The translations under genes were made by a program, and so were the position numbers. A DNA stretch of 64,000 nucleotides, from assembly GCA_018268855.1 (NCBI GenBank), contig JAFDVR010000002.1:124001-188000 (forward strand), in the 5' to 3' direction. This DNA comes from Acidobacteriota bacterium. Lineage in GTDB: Bacteria; Acidobacteriota; Terriglobia; Terriglobales; Acidobacteriaceae. Below are positions 26,419 through 34,162 of this stretch, piece after piece; within the stretch, counting starts at the first letter, position 1; every line of letters begins with the position of its first letter. The notes beneath the pieces were generated by a model. It saw only the letters and a list, made by a program, of their open reading frames with translations. It was not told the DNA's origin and did no database searches.

Positions 26419-26741
26419 AGAAGGGTGACATCTATTTCGTCTCTCTCGATCCCACTGCGGGACATGAGCAATTCGGCACGCGACCTGTCGTTGTCGTTTC
26501 ACCCACACGGTTTAATGAAGTGACTGGATGTCCCGTGGTGTGTCCAATCACGAACGGTGGTGGATTCGCACGAAGAAACGGATTTGCGGTCCCTCTCGAA
26601 GGAACAAAGACTACAGGCATCGTGCGGTGCGATCAGCCGAGATCGATCGACCTTGTTGCACGCCAGGCTCGTAAAGTGGAATCGCTGCCAGACCATTTAG
26701 CCGCTGAAATAGTCGCTCGGCTCGTCACGATTTTCGAGTAG
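26415..26741 (+). CDS. mazF: MazF/PemK-family endoribonuclease toxin
   Basis: MazF cuts single-stranded RNA at short sequence motifs when freed from its antitoxin. The 108-residue product has the full fold: KKGDIYFVSLDPTAGHEQFG, then TRPVVVVSP with the conserved Arg, VVCPITNG, and the Thr/Ser-rich GIVRCDQPRSIDL segment. It starts with GTG overlapping the mazE stop, so translation is coupled. Length is normal and no residue appears lost. The cut site cannot be predicted. Confidence 0.92.
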   Translation: MKKGDIYFVSLDPTAGHEQFGTRPVVVVSPTRFNEVTGCPVVCPITNGGGFARRNGFAVPLEGTKTTGIVRCDQPRSIDLVARQARKVESLPDHLAAEIVARLVTIFE

Positions 26742-26807
26742 CCATTAGGCCATGCAAGTTATTCGATCAATAGGTCTGCTCTGCAATGAGGTGTGCGCCG
26801 ACGATGC

Positions 26808-26833
26808 GGATTCCTCAGTGCGTTCGGAATGAC
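26808..26833 (-). repeat. Short dispersed repeat, inverted GTCATTCCGAAC type
   Basis: GATTCCTCAGTGCGTTCGGA followed by ATGAC is the reverse complement form of the unit at 13135. Confidence 0.65.
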
Positions 26834-26869
26834 AAATCTTGTGAGTTGGAGAGAGAGCCTCAGCGGGCT

Positions 26870-26930
26870 AAAAGCAGGTCTCTCCACTCGTCATCGCGAT
26901 GAAGCTGCGATGACTTCGGTCGAGATGACG
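26870..26930 (+). repeat. Repeat family B, full copy
   Basis: AAAAGCAGGTCTCTCC, then the inverted pair TCATCGC / GCGATGA around GATGAAGCT, then CTTCGGTCGAGATGACG. Confidence 0.8.
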
Positions 26931-27001
26931 TGGGTGTAGGGTTGTGCGCTCCGGTCTCCATAATTGTTTAGGAAGAATAGAAATTGATTGGAGGAGCGTA
27001 G

Positions 27002-27646
27002 ATGCCGAAGGTACGTATTGCGGGATTTGGAGTTTCGCAGGATGGGTTTTCCGCCGGGCCTAATCAGTCGTTAGAGAATCCGCTGGGCGTGGGTGGGCCG
27101 AAGATGTTTGGGTGGTTCTTTCCTACGCAGACTTTTCGCGCGATGCATGGCGGCGAGGGCGGCACGACGGGTGTCGACAACGACTTTGCGCATCGTGCGA
27201 TGGATGGGTTTGGCGCGTTTATTCTCGGTCGCAATATGTTTGGTCCGGTGCGTGGCCCCTGGCCTGACGAAGAGTGGAAGGGGTGGTGGGGTGACAATCC
27301 GCCGTACCATGCCCCTATCTTTGTGCTGACTCACCATGCGCGCGACCCGATTGTGATGCAGGGCGGCACGACGTTCTACTTTGTGACGGGCGGCATTCAC
27401 GAGGCCCTGCGGCTGGCGAAAGAGGCTGCGGGCGAGAAGGACGTGAAGATCGGCGGCGGTGTTTCTACCGTGCAGCAGTACTTGAAGGCTGGCCTGGTTG
27501 ATTCCATCCATCTGGCGGTCGTGCCTGAGTTTCTTGGCCAGGGTGAGGCGCTCTTTCAGGACATCGATCTGCCTGCGCTTGGGTTTGCAGTGACGGAGAA
27601 GGTGGTCACCGATGCTGCGACGCATCTGGTGCTGGAGAAGAAGTAA
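27002..27646 (+). CDS. Dihydrofolate-reductase-fold protein (RibD C-terminal family)
   Basis: The 214-residue protein has the fold of the RibD C-terminal reductase / YwjB group. It starts RIAGFGVSQDGFSAGPNQSL, has FGAFILGRNMFGP and the nucleotide-binding segment KIGGGVSTVQQYLKAGLVD, and ends LGQGEALFQDID. Members are NAD(P)H-dependent reductases with mostly unknown substrates and are not the essential folate enzyme. GGAGGAG precedes the ATG, a near-perfect ribosome site. It is followed closely by the CE15 gene. Confidence 0.88.
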   Translation: MPKVRIAGFGVSQDGFSAGPNQSLENPLGVGGPKMFGWFFPTQTFRAMHGGEGGTTGVDNDFAHRAMDGFGAFILGRNMFGPVRGPWPDEEWKGWWGDNPPYHAPIFVLTHHARDPIVMQGGTTFYFVTGGIHEALRLAKEAAGEKDVKIGGGVSTVQQYLKAGLVDSIHLAVVPEFLGQGEALFQDIDLPALGFAVTEKVVTDAATHLVLEKK

Positions 27647-27659
27647 AGTTGTGCCTGCT

Positions 27660-29069
27660 ATGGTGATGTGCATGCGTCGTGCAGGTGCTCTTCTCGTAAT
27701 TACGGTCATTGCCGCTTCGATGTGTGCGCAGAACGCCGGCCGCGCCGCGAGGGCACGCACGCAGCGCGAGCAGGAGCGGGCAATCCGGCAGGAAGAGGCG
27801 CGCTCTCTTGGAATCGGTACGATTCGCAATGGCGTAACACCATCGAAGACAGGTGAGAAGCTTGTCAATTATGACGAACGCAAGGGTGGACCCGTATCGC
27901 CTTTGCCGGACCCGCTGCGTTTCGATGATGGCAGGCGCGTACGTTCTGTAAAGGACTGGAAGAAACGGCGGCTGGTGATTATGGAGCACTTCGACCGCGA
28001 GCTGCTTGGACGTGTTCCCAAAGATGTGCCGGCCGTGCGCTGGCGTATTGTGTCCACTGCACATGGAGAAGCCGATTTTATTGATCTGCATGGGAAGCGG
28101 CGATCGATCGCTTATGTAACGAAACACCTTGCGGGAGAGGTGAACAACCGTTCATATCCGGCGTTGCATGTGTCGTTGGATATGGAGCTGACGGTGCCGG
28201 AGCAGCGCGCGGGCAAGATCCCTGTTGAGCTGCATATGACCTTCTACGCGCCAAAGGGATATACAGGGGCGCCGGCGCCGCATGCGCCCAGTGCGATGGA
28301 GCAGGTGCTCGCGCGAGGATGGGCCTTCGCGGTGCTTTATCCGACGTCTTTTCAGAAAGACAGTGCCACTGGCTTGCGTGAGGGCATTATCGGCCTGGTG
28401 GACCATGGCGGACCTCGTAAGCCGGACGATTGGGGCGTGTTGCGCGCGTGGGCGTGGGGAGCGAGCCGCGCGATGGATTATCTGGAGACAGACCCGGACG
28501 TGGACGCAACACGTGTTGGCATTGATGGGCACTCGCGCTATGGAAAGACGGCGCTGATTGCGATGGCGTATGACCAGCGTTTCCGAGTGGCGCAGGTCTC
28601 TTCCTCGGGAATTGGCGGAGCTGCTCTGTGGCGCCGTACTTTTGGTGAGGAGCTGGAGAACATTGCCGCGGCCAACGAGTTCCATTGGATGGCGGAGAAC
28701 TTCTTAAAGTACGCAGCCGATCCGCTGCACGCCTCCGATCTTCCGGTGGATGCGCATGAACTGTTTGCGTTGTGCGCTCCGAGGTTTGTCTTTGTCGGTG
28801 TTGGAGTAAGCCCCATGGATGGATGGGCCGATCCCAAAGGCGAGTTCCTGGCAATGGCTGCGGCCAACCCTGTGTATCGGCTGTTCGGCCTCCGTGGCGT
28901 GGCCGATGCGCATGGTGAGGTGAACCGGATGCCTCCGCAGGGCATTGCGCTTATGGGCGGGCGGCTGGCGTTTCGCCAGCATGCGTGGGGACATACGCAA
29001 CTGCCGAACTGGCCCGCATATCTTGACTTTGCCCAGCGTGCCTTCGATCAGCAGTCTGTTGTGCGATGA
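27660..29069 (+). CDS. CE15-like glucuronoyl esterase
   Basis: CE15 enzymes split the ester between lignin alcohols and the glucuronic acid side chains of xylan. The exported protein of about 469 residues has a signal ending in SMCAQ. The serine-hydrolase motif is GIDGHSRYGKTAL (Ser codon at 28533), followed by SSSGIGGAALWRRTFGE, the segment typical of bacterial CE15. The candidate catalytic His lies in RQHAWGHTQLP near the end. The start is uncertain: ATG at 27660, 27666 and 27672 are all in frame, and the last gives the shortest signal peptide; ribosome sites are weak. An upstream frame to 27612 overlaps the preceding gene and is rejected. No xylanase lies nearby. Confidence 0.82.
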   Translation: MVMCMRRAGALLVITVIAASMCAQNAGRAARARTQREQERAIRQEEARSLGIGTIRNGVTPSKTGEKLVNYDERKGGPVSPLPDPLRFDDGRRVRSVKDWKKRRLVIMEHFDRELLGRVPKDVPAVRWRIVSTAHGEADFIDLHGKRRSIAYVTKHLAGEVNNRSYPALHVSLDMELTVPEQRAGKIPVELHMTFYAPKGYTGAPAPHAPSAMEQVLARGWAFAVLYPTSFQKDSATGLREGIIGLVDHGGPRKPDDWGVLRAWAWGASRAMDYLETDPDVDATRVGIDGHSRYGKTALIAMAYDQRFRVAQVSSSGIGGAALWRRTFGEELENIAAANEFHWMAENFLKYAADPLHASDLPVDAHELFALCAPRFVFVGVGVSPMDGWADPKGEFLAMAAANPVYRLFGLRGVADAHGEVNRMPPQGIALMGGRLAFRQHAWGHTQLPNWPAYLDFAQRAFDQQSVVR

Positions 29070-29072
29070 CCA

Positions 29073-29164
29073 GGTGCTGCGGTACTGCGCGTACGGCGAA
29101 TTGCTTCGCGTGGCGGTGCTGCGCGCACGGCGCATTGCTTCGCGTGGCGCTTCGGTTGGGCGCG
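29073..29164 (+). repeat. Repeat family C, two tandem units
   Basis: Unit 1 (29073-29114) and unit 2 (29115-29148) both begin GGTGCTGC and end GCTTCGCGTGGC; GCTTCGGTTGGGCGCG closes the array. A third unit lies at 30533. Confidence 0.75.
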
Positions 29165-29190
29165 TTACGGAGTTAAGGCTGGGACGGAAG

Positions 29191-29252
29191 AAAAGCAGGT
29201 CTCTCCGCTTCGGCATCGCGATAAAGCTGCGATGACTACGGTCGAGGTGACG
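29191..29252 (+). repeat. Repeat family B, full copy
   Basis: AAAAGCAGGTCTCTCCGCTT, inverted pair GCATCGC / GCGATGA, then GGTCGAGGTGACG. It lies immediately behind a family C array. Confidence 0.78.
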
Positions 29253-29406
29253 AGCGTGTGGGGCGGGTTCTTAGTTGCGCGAGAACTCTTGTGCCAAACC
29301 CCTGAAAATTTTGTAAGCGGGAAGAGTCTGTTCAAACAGAAACTTTAGGGGTTATTATGCCGTCCGGTATGTAGCAGTGGATTTTGCTTGCTTCGGAGTG
29401 TTCCGT

Positions 29407-30513
29407 ATGTCTAGCATGGCCCGCATGTTTCGTTATTGCTTTGCTGTATCTACCTTTTTGTTAGTGCTCTGCGGCGGTATGGCGCAGAACAAGAGTCCTA
29501 TTGTCCGTCCTACTCCGGCGGAGATTGCCGGGCAGTTTCAACTAACCGCTCAGAATGTTGCACCGTGGCACCTGAAGGCCAGGATTCAGCTCTATCGCGA
29601 TGGAAAGCCGGATGGAGAGGGCTGGGTGGAGAAGTTTTATGCGGGAGCCAAGCAGCAGAAAACCATCTATACCTTTGCCAATTTTCATCAAGTGCGAACG
29701 GTGACAGGCGATGGAATCTTTATCGACGGTGATGAGGGTGAGCCACCTCCAGGTGTGGCTGAGTGGTTGCGAGCTTTGGAGCGACCAGCTAATAAGGGAG
29801 CATTGAATGCAGATACGAAAGTCGGCAATACAAAGCTGAAAGTCGACGGTGTTCAGATGCATTGTCTATCGGCAACGTGGGACACCGGGGCGAAGATGCG
29901 TGCCGAGGACTCCCATCTGTCAGAAGACTTTGGTAAACATGAGCAGATATTTTGTTTCGATAACGTGAGCGGGCTGCTTCGTTATGTAACGCTTTCAACA
30001 TTAGGTACCGCAGGGCACGGATATGCAGTGATGTTTAATCGCATGACGAATTTCGGAGGTAGCGATGTGCCATTGGATGCCACTGTATATTTCGAAAAAC
30101 AGCGGCTGATAGACGTAGCAGTGGAACCTCTGAGGGCGATGACCTCATCGGATGCGACAGCGCTGGTGCCATCCTCTACGGCGGTGCGCCAGATTCGCGG
30201 CAATATGGAGATGGTCTCCATGGGATCTCAGAAAGATGCTCTGGAACGGAACATTCCACGCGTGTCAAATGGACAGGCGTTGCTCCGTTTGCAGATTCAG
30301 CCGGACGGCAAGGTAAGCCAGTCCACAGTAATTGCGGCAAGCAATCGCCGGTTTGCTCTGGACGTGTCACAGATGTTCCTGACACACCATTACAAGGCAC
30401 AACCAGATGGAAGGAGCAATGCGCGCTACTTAAACGTGCAATTCGCGAGCTTTCCGAGTACTCAATCCAGTGATACATGGGCTAATTCACCACCGCCTCG
30501 TACCACGTATTGA
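29407..30513 (+). CDS. Exported protein with a TonB-C-like end
   Basis: The product has 368 residues and a signal peptide (FAVSTFLLVLCGGMAQ). GGAG eight bases before the ATG at 29407 decides the start; an upstream GTG is in frame. The first part (WHLKARIQLYRDGKPDGEG) is a beta-rich region I do not recognise. The last 80 residues, with LLRLQIQPDGKVSQSTVIAA and THHYKAQPDGRSNARYLNVQ, look like the TonB C-terminal fold that appears in many acidobacterial exported proteins without being a true TonB. There is no N-terminal membrane anchor as in real TonB. The function is unknown. Confidence 0.65.
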   Translation: MSSMARMFRYCFAVSTFLLVLCGGMAQNKSPIVRPTPAEIAGQFQLTAQNVAPWHLKARIQLYRDGKPDGEGWVEKFYAGAKQQKTIYTFANFHQVRTVTGDGIFIDGDEGEPPPGVAEWLRALERPANKGALNADTKVGNTKLKVDGVQMHCLSATWDTGAKMRAEDSHLSEDFGKHEQIFCFDNVSGLLRYVTLSTLGTAGHGYAVMFNRMTNFGGSDVPLDATVYFEKQRLIDVAVEPLRAMTSSDATALVPSSTAVRQIRGNMEMVSMGSQKDALERNIPRVSNGQALLRLQIQPDGKVSQSTVIAASNRRFALDVSQMFLTHHYKAQPDGRSNARYLNVQFASFPSTQSSDTWANSPPPRTTY

Positions 30514-30532
30514 GATATGCGAGTGATAACTG

Positions 30533-30582
30533 GGTGCTGCGCGCACGGCGGATCGCTTCGCGTGGCGCTTCCGTTGGGCGCG
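30533..30582 (+). repeat. Repeat family C, single unit
   Basis: GGTGCTGCGCGCACGGCGGA through GCTTCGCGTGGC and CGTTGGGCGCG, nearly identical to 29115-29164. Confidence 0.75.
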
Positions 30583-30600
30583 AGTGAGCGTATTACTGGA

Positions 30601-30650
30601 GACCGCTCCGTCATCGCGATAGAGCTGGATGACTCCGGTCGAGATGACGG
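30601..30650 (+). repeat. Repeat family B copy, lacking the first block
   Basis: GACCGCTCCGTCATCGCGAT, then GGATGACTCCGGTCGAGATG. Again directly downstream of a family C unit, as at 29191. Confidence 0.72.
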
Positions 30651-30685
30651 GGCATGTGGGCTTTTCTCTTCGGTTGTGAAGACGG

Positions 30686-31594
30686 TTAGGTGATCGCCTG
30701 TTGGGCGATGACGGCTGCGCCGAGGACCTCGTTTTCGACGGCTTCGGGCACGATTTCGAAGGTGAAGTTTTGCAGGGGGCTCATGCGGACCATTTGTTCG
30801 ATGTAGTCGCGCAGGAGGTTCTGGTCGAGGAAACGGATGTTGAAGCCGGTGAGATAGAACTTGCCTGCGCCGGAGATGTGGATGCTGGAGGCGGTGGCGG
30901 CAGCGAGTGCCTTGTGCCAGAGTTTGCGAAACTCCATGCAGCGCGGATCGCCCTTTTTGGCGTTCTCGAAGATGTCTTCCGGTTCCATGTCGAGGAAGCG
31001 CAGGCGCATGGCGCGGTGGCCCATGATGCCTTCCAGGTGACCGCGGCCGCCGCAGCCGCAGTAGGTCTCTTTGTCGTCCAGCGTGACGACGGTGTGTCCG
31101 CCTTCCCAGATGCCATCGACGATGGGATAGCGGCCGAAGCCGATGCCGGTGCCGACGGTCCAGACACGGATGGTCGTTTCCAGTTTGCCGTGCGAGGCGG
31201 CGAGGCCGGCGGCGACAGCGTCGGCATCGTTCATTGCCTTGACTGTAGTGCTGATGCCTGCTTCCTTGAGCGCGGCGCAGAGCTCTTCTTCCACGCGTGC
31301 GCCTTTGAGTTGGGGCAGGTTTGGCGAGTCTTCCACCACGCCGTTGCGCACGATGCCAGGGAGCGCCACGCCCACGGCGGAGGGCTTAGCGCCGCCTTTG
31401 ATCAGAGCGCGTATCTCATCGCACATCACGCTGATAATGCCTTCCCGGGGCATTTCGATAAGCGCGTCTTCATAGTCCTCACCTTCCGGCGGGTAGGATT
31501 GAAGGGCGCTGGCGAGCTTGTTGTTATTCACAACACCGGCCACGATGTGGTGGGAAAGAGTAAGGCCGATAGCGGGCTTGGTAGTTTGCGTCAT
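30686..31594 (-). CDS. ROK-family sugar kinase or regulator-like protein
   Basis: ROK proteins are mostly glucose, fructose or N-acetylglucosamine kinases. The 302-residue protein has AVGVALPGIV, the catalytic-region segment AMNDADAVAAGLAA, the glycine-rich VWTVGTGIGFG and the zinc-binding CGCGGRGHLEG diagnostic of the family. It has no N-terminal helix-turn-helix, so it is a kinase rather than a ROK repressor. However, the usual phosphate-1 motif DxGGT at the very N-terminus is replaced by GLTLSHHIVAGV, so ATP use is not assured. I start at the ATG at 31594, one codon after a GTG. It is isolated between repeats. Confidence 0.8.
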   Translation of the reverse strand: MTQTTKPAIGLTLSHHIVAGVVNNNKLASALQSYPPEGEDYEDALIEMPREGIISVMCDEIRALIKGGAKPSAVGVALPGIVRNGVVEDSPNLPQLKGARVEEELCAALKEAGISTTVKAMNDADAVAAGLAASHGKLETTIRVWTVGTGIGFGRYPIVDGIWEGGHTVVTLDDKETYCGCGGRGHLEGIMGHRAMRLRFLDMEPEDIFENAKKGDPRCMEFRKLWHKALAAATASSIHISGAGKFYLTGFNIRFLDQNLLRDYIEQMVRMSPLQNFTFEIVPEAVENEVLGAAVIAQQAIT

Positions 31595-31734
31595 CACATT
31601 CGCTCAAAGGTTCAACAGACTGAACAACGTTGGCTGCAACAGAAATGCAGCTAAAAAACGTATCGCGGATTATGGACTGCGAAGGATGCGATGGGCAAGT
31701 GGCCTCACCGGTTTGCTCAAAAGGTTAGGGAGTG

Positions 31735-31850
31735 TCTGATGATGAACGATCGCGAATAAGGCAAACATACAGTCCCTCAGGGGCTGAAGCCCAATCTTAC
31801 TGGCTCCTTACGGCTGGGCTAAAGCCCAGCCTTTTCGAAACAGGCCAATA
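31735..31850 (-). repeat. REP-like repeat, family A copy 3 (inverted)
   Basis: CCCTCAGGGGCTGAAGCCC then GGCTGGGCTAAAGCCCAGCC (31811-31830). It is the reverse orientation of copies 1 and 2. It lies between the minus-strand genes ROK and sthA. Confidence 0.82.
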
Positions 31851-31869
31851 TGCATTCATCACACGTTTT

Positions 31870-33267
31870 CTAGTCGATTTTGCTGAGACGGTTCAGGCCG
31901 TTGAAGGCCGCCACTTTGTAACACTCGGCCAGCGTGGGATAGTTGAAGACCGTATCGACGAAGTAGTCCACATTGCCGCCAAGGGCCATGACGGCCTGAC
32001 CGATATGCAATAGTTCGCTGGCCCCTTCTCCGATGATGTGTACGCCGAGAACGGACTTGTTTTCGCGATGGAAGATGAGTTTGAGGCGACCGGTTGTGTC
32101 GCCGCGAATCTGTCCGCGCGCGATTTCGCGATAGTAGGCCACACCCACTTCGTACGGCACATCTTCTTCGGTGAGCTGCTCTTCGGTTTTGCCGATGAAG
32201 CTAATCTCCGGAATGGTGTAGATGCCGTAGGGATAAAAACTGGGGTTGGAGAGGATGGAGTCATCTCCGAAGGCGCGCGCGGAGGCGACGCGTCCCTGCT
32301 CCATGCTGACGGAGGCGAGGGATGGAAAGCCGATGACATCGCCGACCGCGAAGACGTTGGGGCACTTGGTGCGGAAGTCTTTGTCGACGGGGATGCGTCC
32401 ACGCTCGTCCGCTTCCACGCCGATGGCAGCAAGGTTCAGTTCTTCGACATTGCCTTGACGGCCTACGGCGTAGAGCAGCGCGTCGCCCTGGATCTTCTTC
32501 TTGGACTCGAGATTGGCGACGACGGAGCCGTCTTCGAGCGATTCGACGGACTCCACCTCCTCATTAAGACGCATGGTTACGCGGGCATCGCGCAGATGAT
32601 AGCTGAGGGCCTCCACGATCTCCTGATCGGCAAACTCCAGCAGGCGCGGACGGCGTTCGATAAGCGTGACGCGCACGCCCAGCGCGGCGAACATGCAGGT
32701 GAACTCCACGCCGATGACGCCGCCGCCGACGACGATCATGGTCTTGGGCAGGGTTTTGAGATCGAGTACAAGGTCGCTGTTGATGATGGTGGTGCCGTTG
32801 ATGGGCACCTTGGGGCTGGTGGCCGGCTTGGTGCCGGTGGCGATCATGATGCTCTTCGCTTCATAAACCTGAGAGCCGCGCGAGTTGGTGATGCGCACAT
32901 GGGTGGAATCTTCAAAGCTGGCGGTGCCGGTCAGCATCTCAATGTTGTTGCGCGAGAGTTGGGCCTCGGTCACGTCGATCTCGGTCTTGATGACGTGCTG
33001 AACGCGGAAGGCCAGGTCGGCCATGGTGATGCGTTCTTTCACGCGGTAGTTCATGCCGTAGATGGACTTATAGTTGTAGCCCGAGAGGTGCAGCACGGCC
33101 TCGCGCATGGTCTTGGAGGGGATGGTGCCGGTGTTGATGCAGGCGCCGCCAACGACCTCTCGCATTTCGACGAGGGCCACTTTTTTGCCTAGCTTGGCTG
33201 CGTAAATAGCGGCGCGTTGGCCTGCGGGGCCAGAACCGATGATGATTAAGTCGTAGACGGTGCTCAT
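31870..33267 (-). CDS. sthA: Soluble pyridine nucleotide transhydrogenase
   Basis: SthA moves hydride between NADPH and NAD+ in the cytoplasm and balances the two pools. The 465-residue flavoprotein has the FAD motif GSGPAGQRAA and the NAD motif VVGGGVIGVEF. FAD motif 2 is VFAVGDVIGFPS, and the C-terminal interface includes FNYPTLAECYKVAA. In related dihydrolipoamide dehydrogenases the active site is CxxxxC. Here it reads CINTGTIPSK, with Thr in place of the second Cys, which is the SthA pattern and excludes a disulfide reductase. The MSTVYDL start at 33267 is chosen by family alignment; a frame 28 codons longer is rejected. Confidence 0.93.
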   Translation of the reverse strand: MSTVYDLIIIGSGPAGQRAAIYAAKLGKKVALVEMREVVGGACINTGTIPSKTMREAVLHLSGYNYKSIYGMNYRVKERITMADLAFRVQHVIKTEIDVTEAQLSRNNIEMLTGTASFEDSTHVRITNSRGSQVYEAKSIMIATGTKPATSPKVPINGTTIINSDLVLDLKTLPKTMIVVGGGVIGVEFTCMFAALGVRVTLIERRPRLLEFADQEIVEALSYHLRDARVTMRLNEEVESVESLEDGSVVANLESKKKIQGDALLYAVGRQGNVEELNLAAIGVEADERGRIPVDKDFRTKCPNVFAVGDVIGFPSLASVSMEQGRVASARAFGDDSILSNPSFYPYGIYTIPEISFIGKTEEQLTEEDVPYEVGVAYYREIARGQIRGDTTGRLKLIFHRENKSVLGVHIIGEGASELLHIGQAVMALGGNVDYFVDTVFNYPTLAECYKVAAFNGLNRLSKID

Positions 33268-33393
33268 GCGCTCTTCGGCTTCCTTCTGTTTGCGGGCCGT
33301 TGGCTGTTGTTCGGAGTGCGCGCGGGCCGTTGTGCCGTGTGCGCATTCCACCTATCCGTGTTTGAGGCTAACACGCCTCGCGCCCAAACTCTT

Positions 33394-33399
33394 TAGACT
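33394..33399 (+). promoter_or_regulatory. -10-like hexamer before thiE
   Basis: TAGACT ends 9 bases before the TTG start of thiE. There is no room for a TPP riboswitch and no Shine-Dalgarno sequence, so a leaderless or very short-leader transcript is likely. Confidence 0.35.
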
Positions 33400-33408
33400 G
33401 TTATCGGC

Positions 33409-33999
33409 TTGATTCGATTCGCCATCACGGACCGGGCGTTGTTTCCAGGAAATGACGCCGAACGCTACGCGGCCATTGTGCGGCAGGCGAGGGCATTGTC
33501 GCGCGCAGGCGTGGATTTTTTGCAGGTGCGGGAGAAAGATCTGGGTGCTATGCAGTTAGCAGCCCTGGCGCGGATCATGGTTGCGGCAGCCCGTTCCGCC
33601 GGACAGATGAAGGTGCTGGTGAATGGCAATGTTGCCGCGGCTGTGGATGGCGGCGGGGACGGTGTGCATCTACCTGCGGCAATGGCGGCGACGGAGGTCC
33701 CGGCGGACATGCTGGCGAGTGTGAGCTGCCACACACTGGATGAGGTACGCGCCGCGGTAGAACGAAGGGCTGATTTGATTCTGTTTGGGCCGGTGTTTGG
33801 CAAGCAGGTACGCGATGTGCCTGTAAGCGCCGGTTTGGGATTGGATGCTCTGCGTGCAGCGGTTGCGATTGCGGGCGAGGTGCCGGTAATTGCGCTGGGT
33901 GGCGTGACGGAGGCGAACCAGCAGGCGTGTATCGACGCAGGGGCTTCCGGCATTGCAGGTATACGGATGTTTCTGCATGCGGCATCGAAGGAAGCATGA
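33409..33999 (+). CDS. thiE: Thiamine phosphate synthase
   Basis: ThiE joins the pyrimidine and thiazole phosphates to thiamine phosphate. The 196-residue TIM barrel shows FLQVREKDL (Arg and Lys that bind the pyrimidine pyrophosphate), VLVNGNVAAA, DGVHLPAAM, ILFGPVFGK and VIALGGVTEAN with the phosphate-binding loop. It opens with a TTG codon: a stop codon lies 15 bases upstream in frame and there is no ATG before MQLAA, well inside the fold. It is shorter than many homologues (about 210) but keeps all motifs. The next small gene overlaps its stop (ATGA). Confidence 0.88.
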   Translation: MIRFAITDRALFPGNDAERYAAIVRQARALSRAGVDFLQVREKDLGAMQLAALARIMVAAARSAGQMKVLVNGNVAAAVDGGGDGVHLPAAMAATEVPADMLASVSCHTLDEVRAAVERRADLILFGPVFGKQVRDVPVSAGLGLDALRAAVAIAGEVPVIALGGVTEANQQACIDAGASGIAGIRMFLHAASKEA

Positions 34000-34145
34000 T
34001 CCGCAAACTGAAATCCGGAGAATATCGCATCTACAGCCGCAAAGTGGATGAGAAGACGGGCAAGCGTCGCAATCTGGGCACGTTCAAATCGCGATCGGCG
34101 GCGGAAAAGCATGAGCGCGAGATTCAGTACTTCAAGCACAGTTGA
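33996..34145 (+). CDS. 49-residue basic protein translationally coupled to thiE
   Basis: The ATG overlaps the thiE stop codon. The protein (MIRKLKSGEYRIYSRK, then KTGKRRNLGTFKSRSAAEKH) is highly basic. It resembles the three-stranded AP2-like arm-binding fold found at the N-terminus of tyrosine recombinases, where phrases like RNLGTF and AAEKHERE are common. I recall similar small stand-alone proteins in other bacteria but cannot name a family. It may bind nucleic acid. The start codon choice is firm because the upstream frame lies inside thiE. Confidence 0.72.
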   Translation: MIRKLKSGEYRIYSRKVDEKTGKRRNLGTFKSRSAAEKHEREIQYFKHS

Positions 34146-34162
34146 TCGAAGCCTTCATGTAC

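Larger units (their letters stand above)
26742..27001. other. Intergenic stretch of 260 bases carrying repeats
   Basis: Apart from the repeats at 26808 and 26870 I see nothing in it except the ribosome site of the next gene (GGAGGAG). Confidence 0.6.

Noticed and set aside
33360..33408. A TPP riboswitch before thiE
   Set aside because: Only about 140 bases separate the divergent sthA start from thiE, the conserved CUGAGA and related boxes are missing, and a -10-like hexamer sits next to the start.
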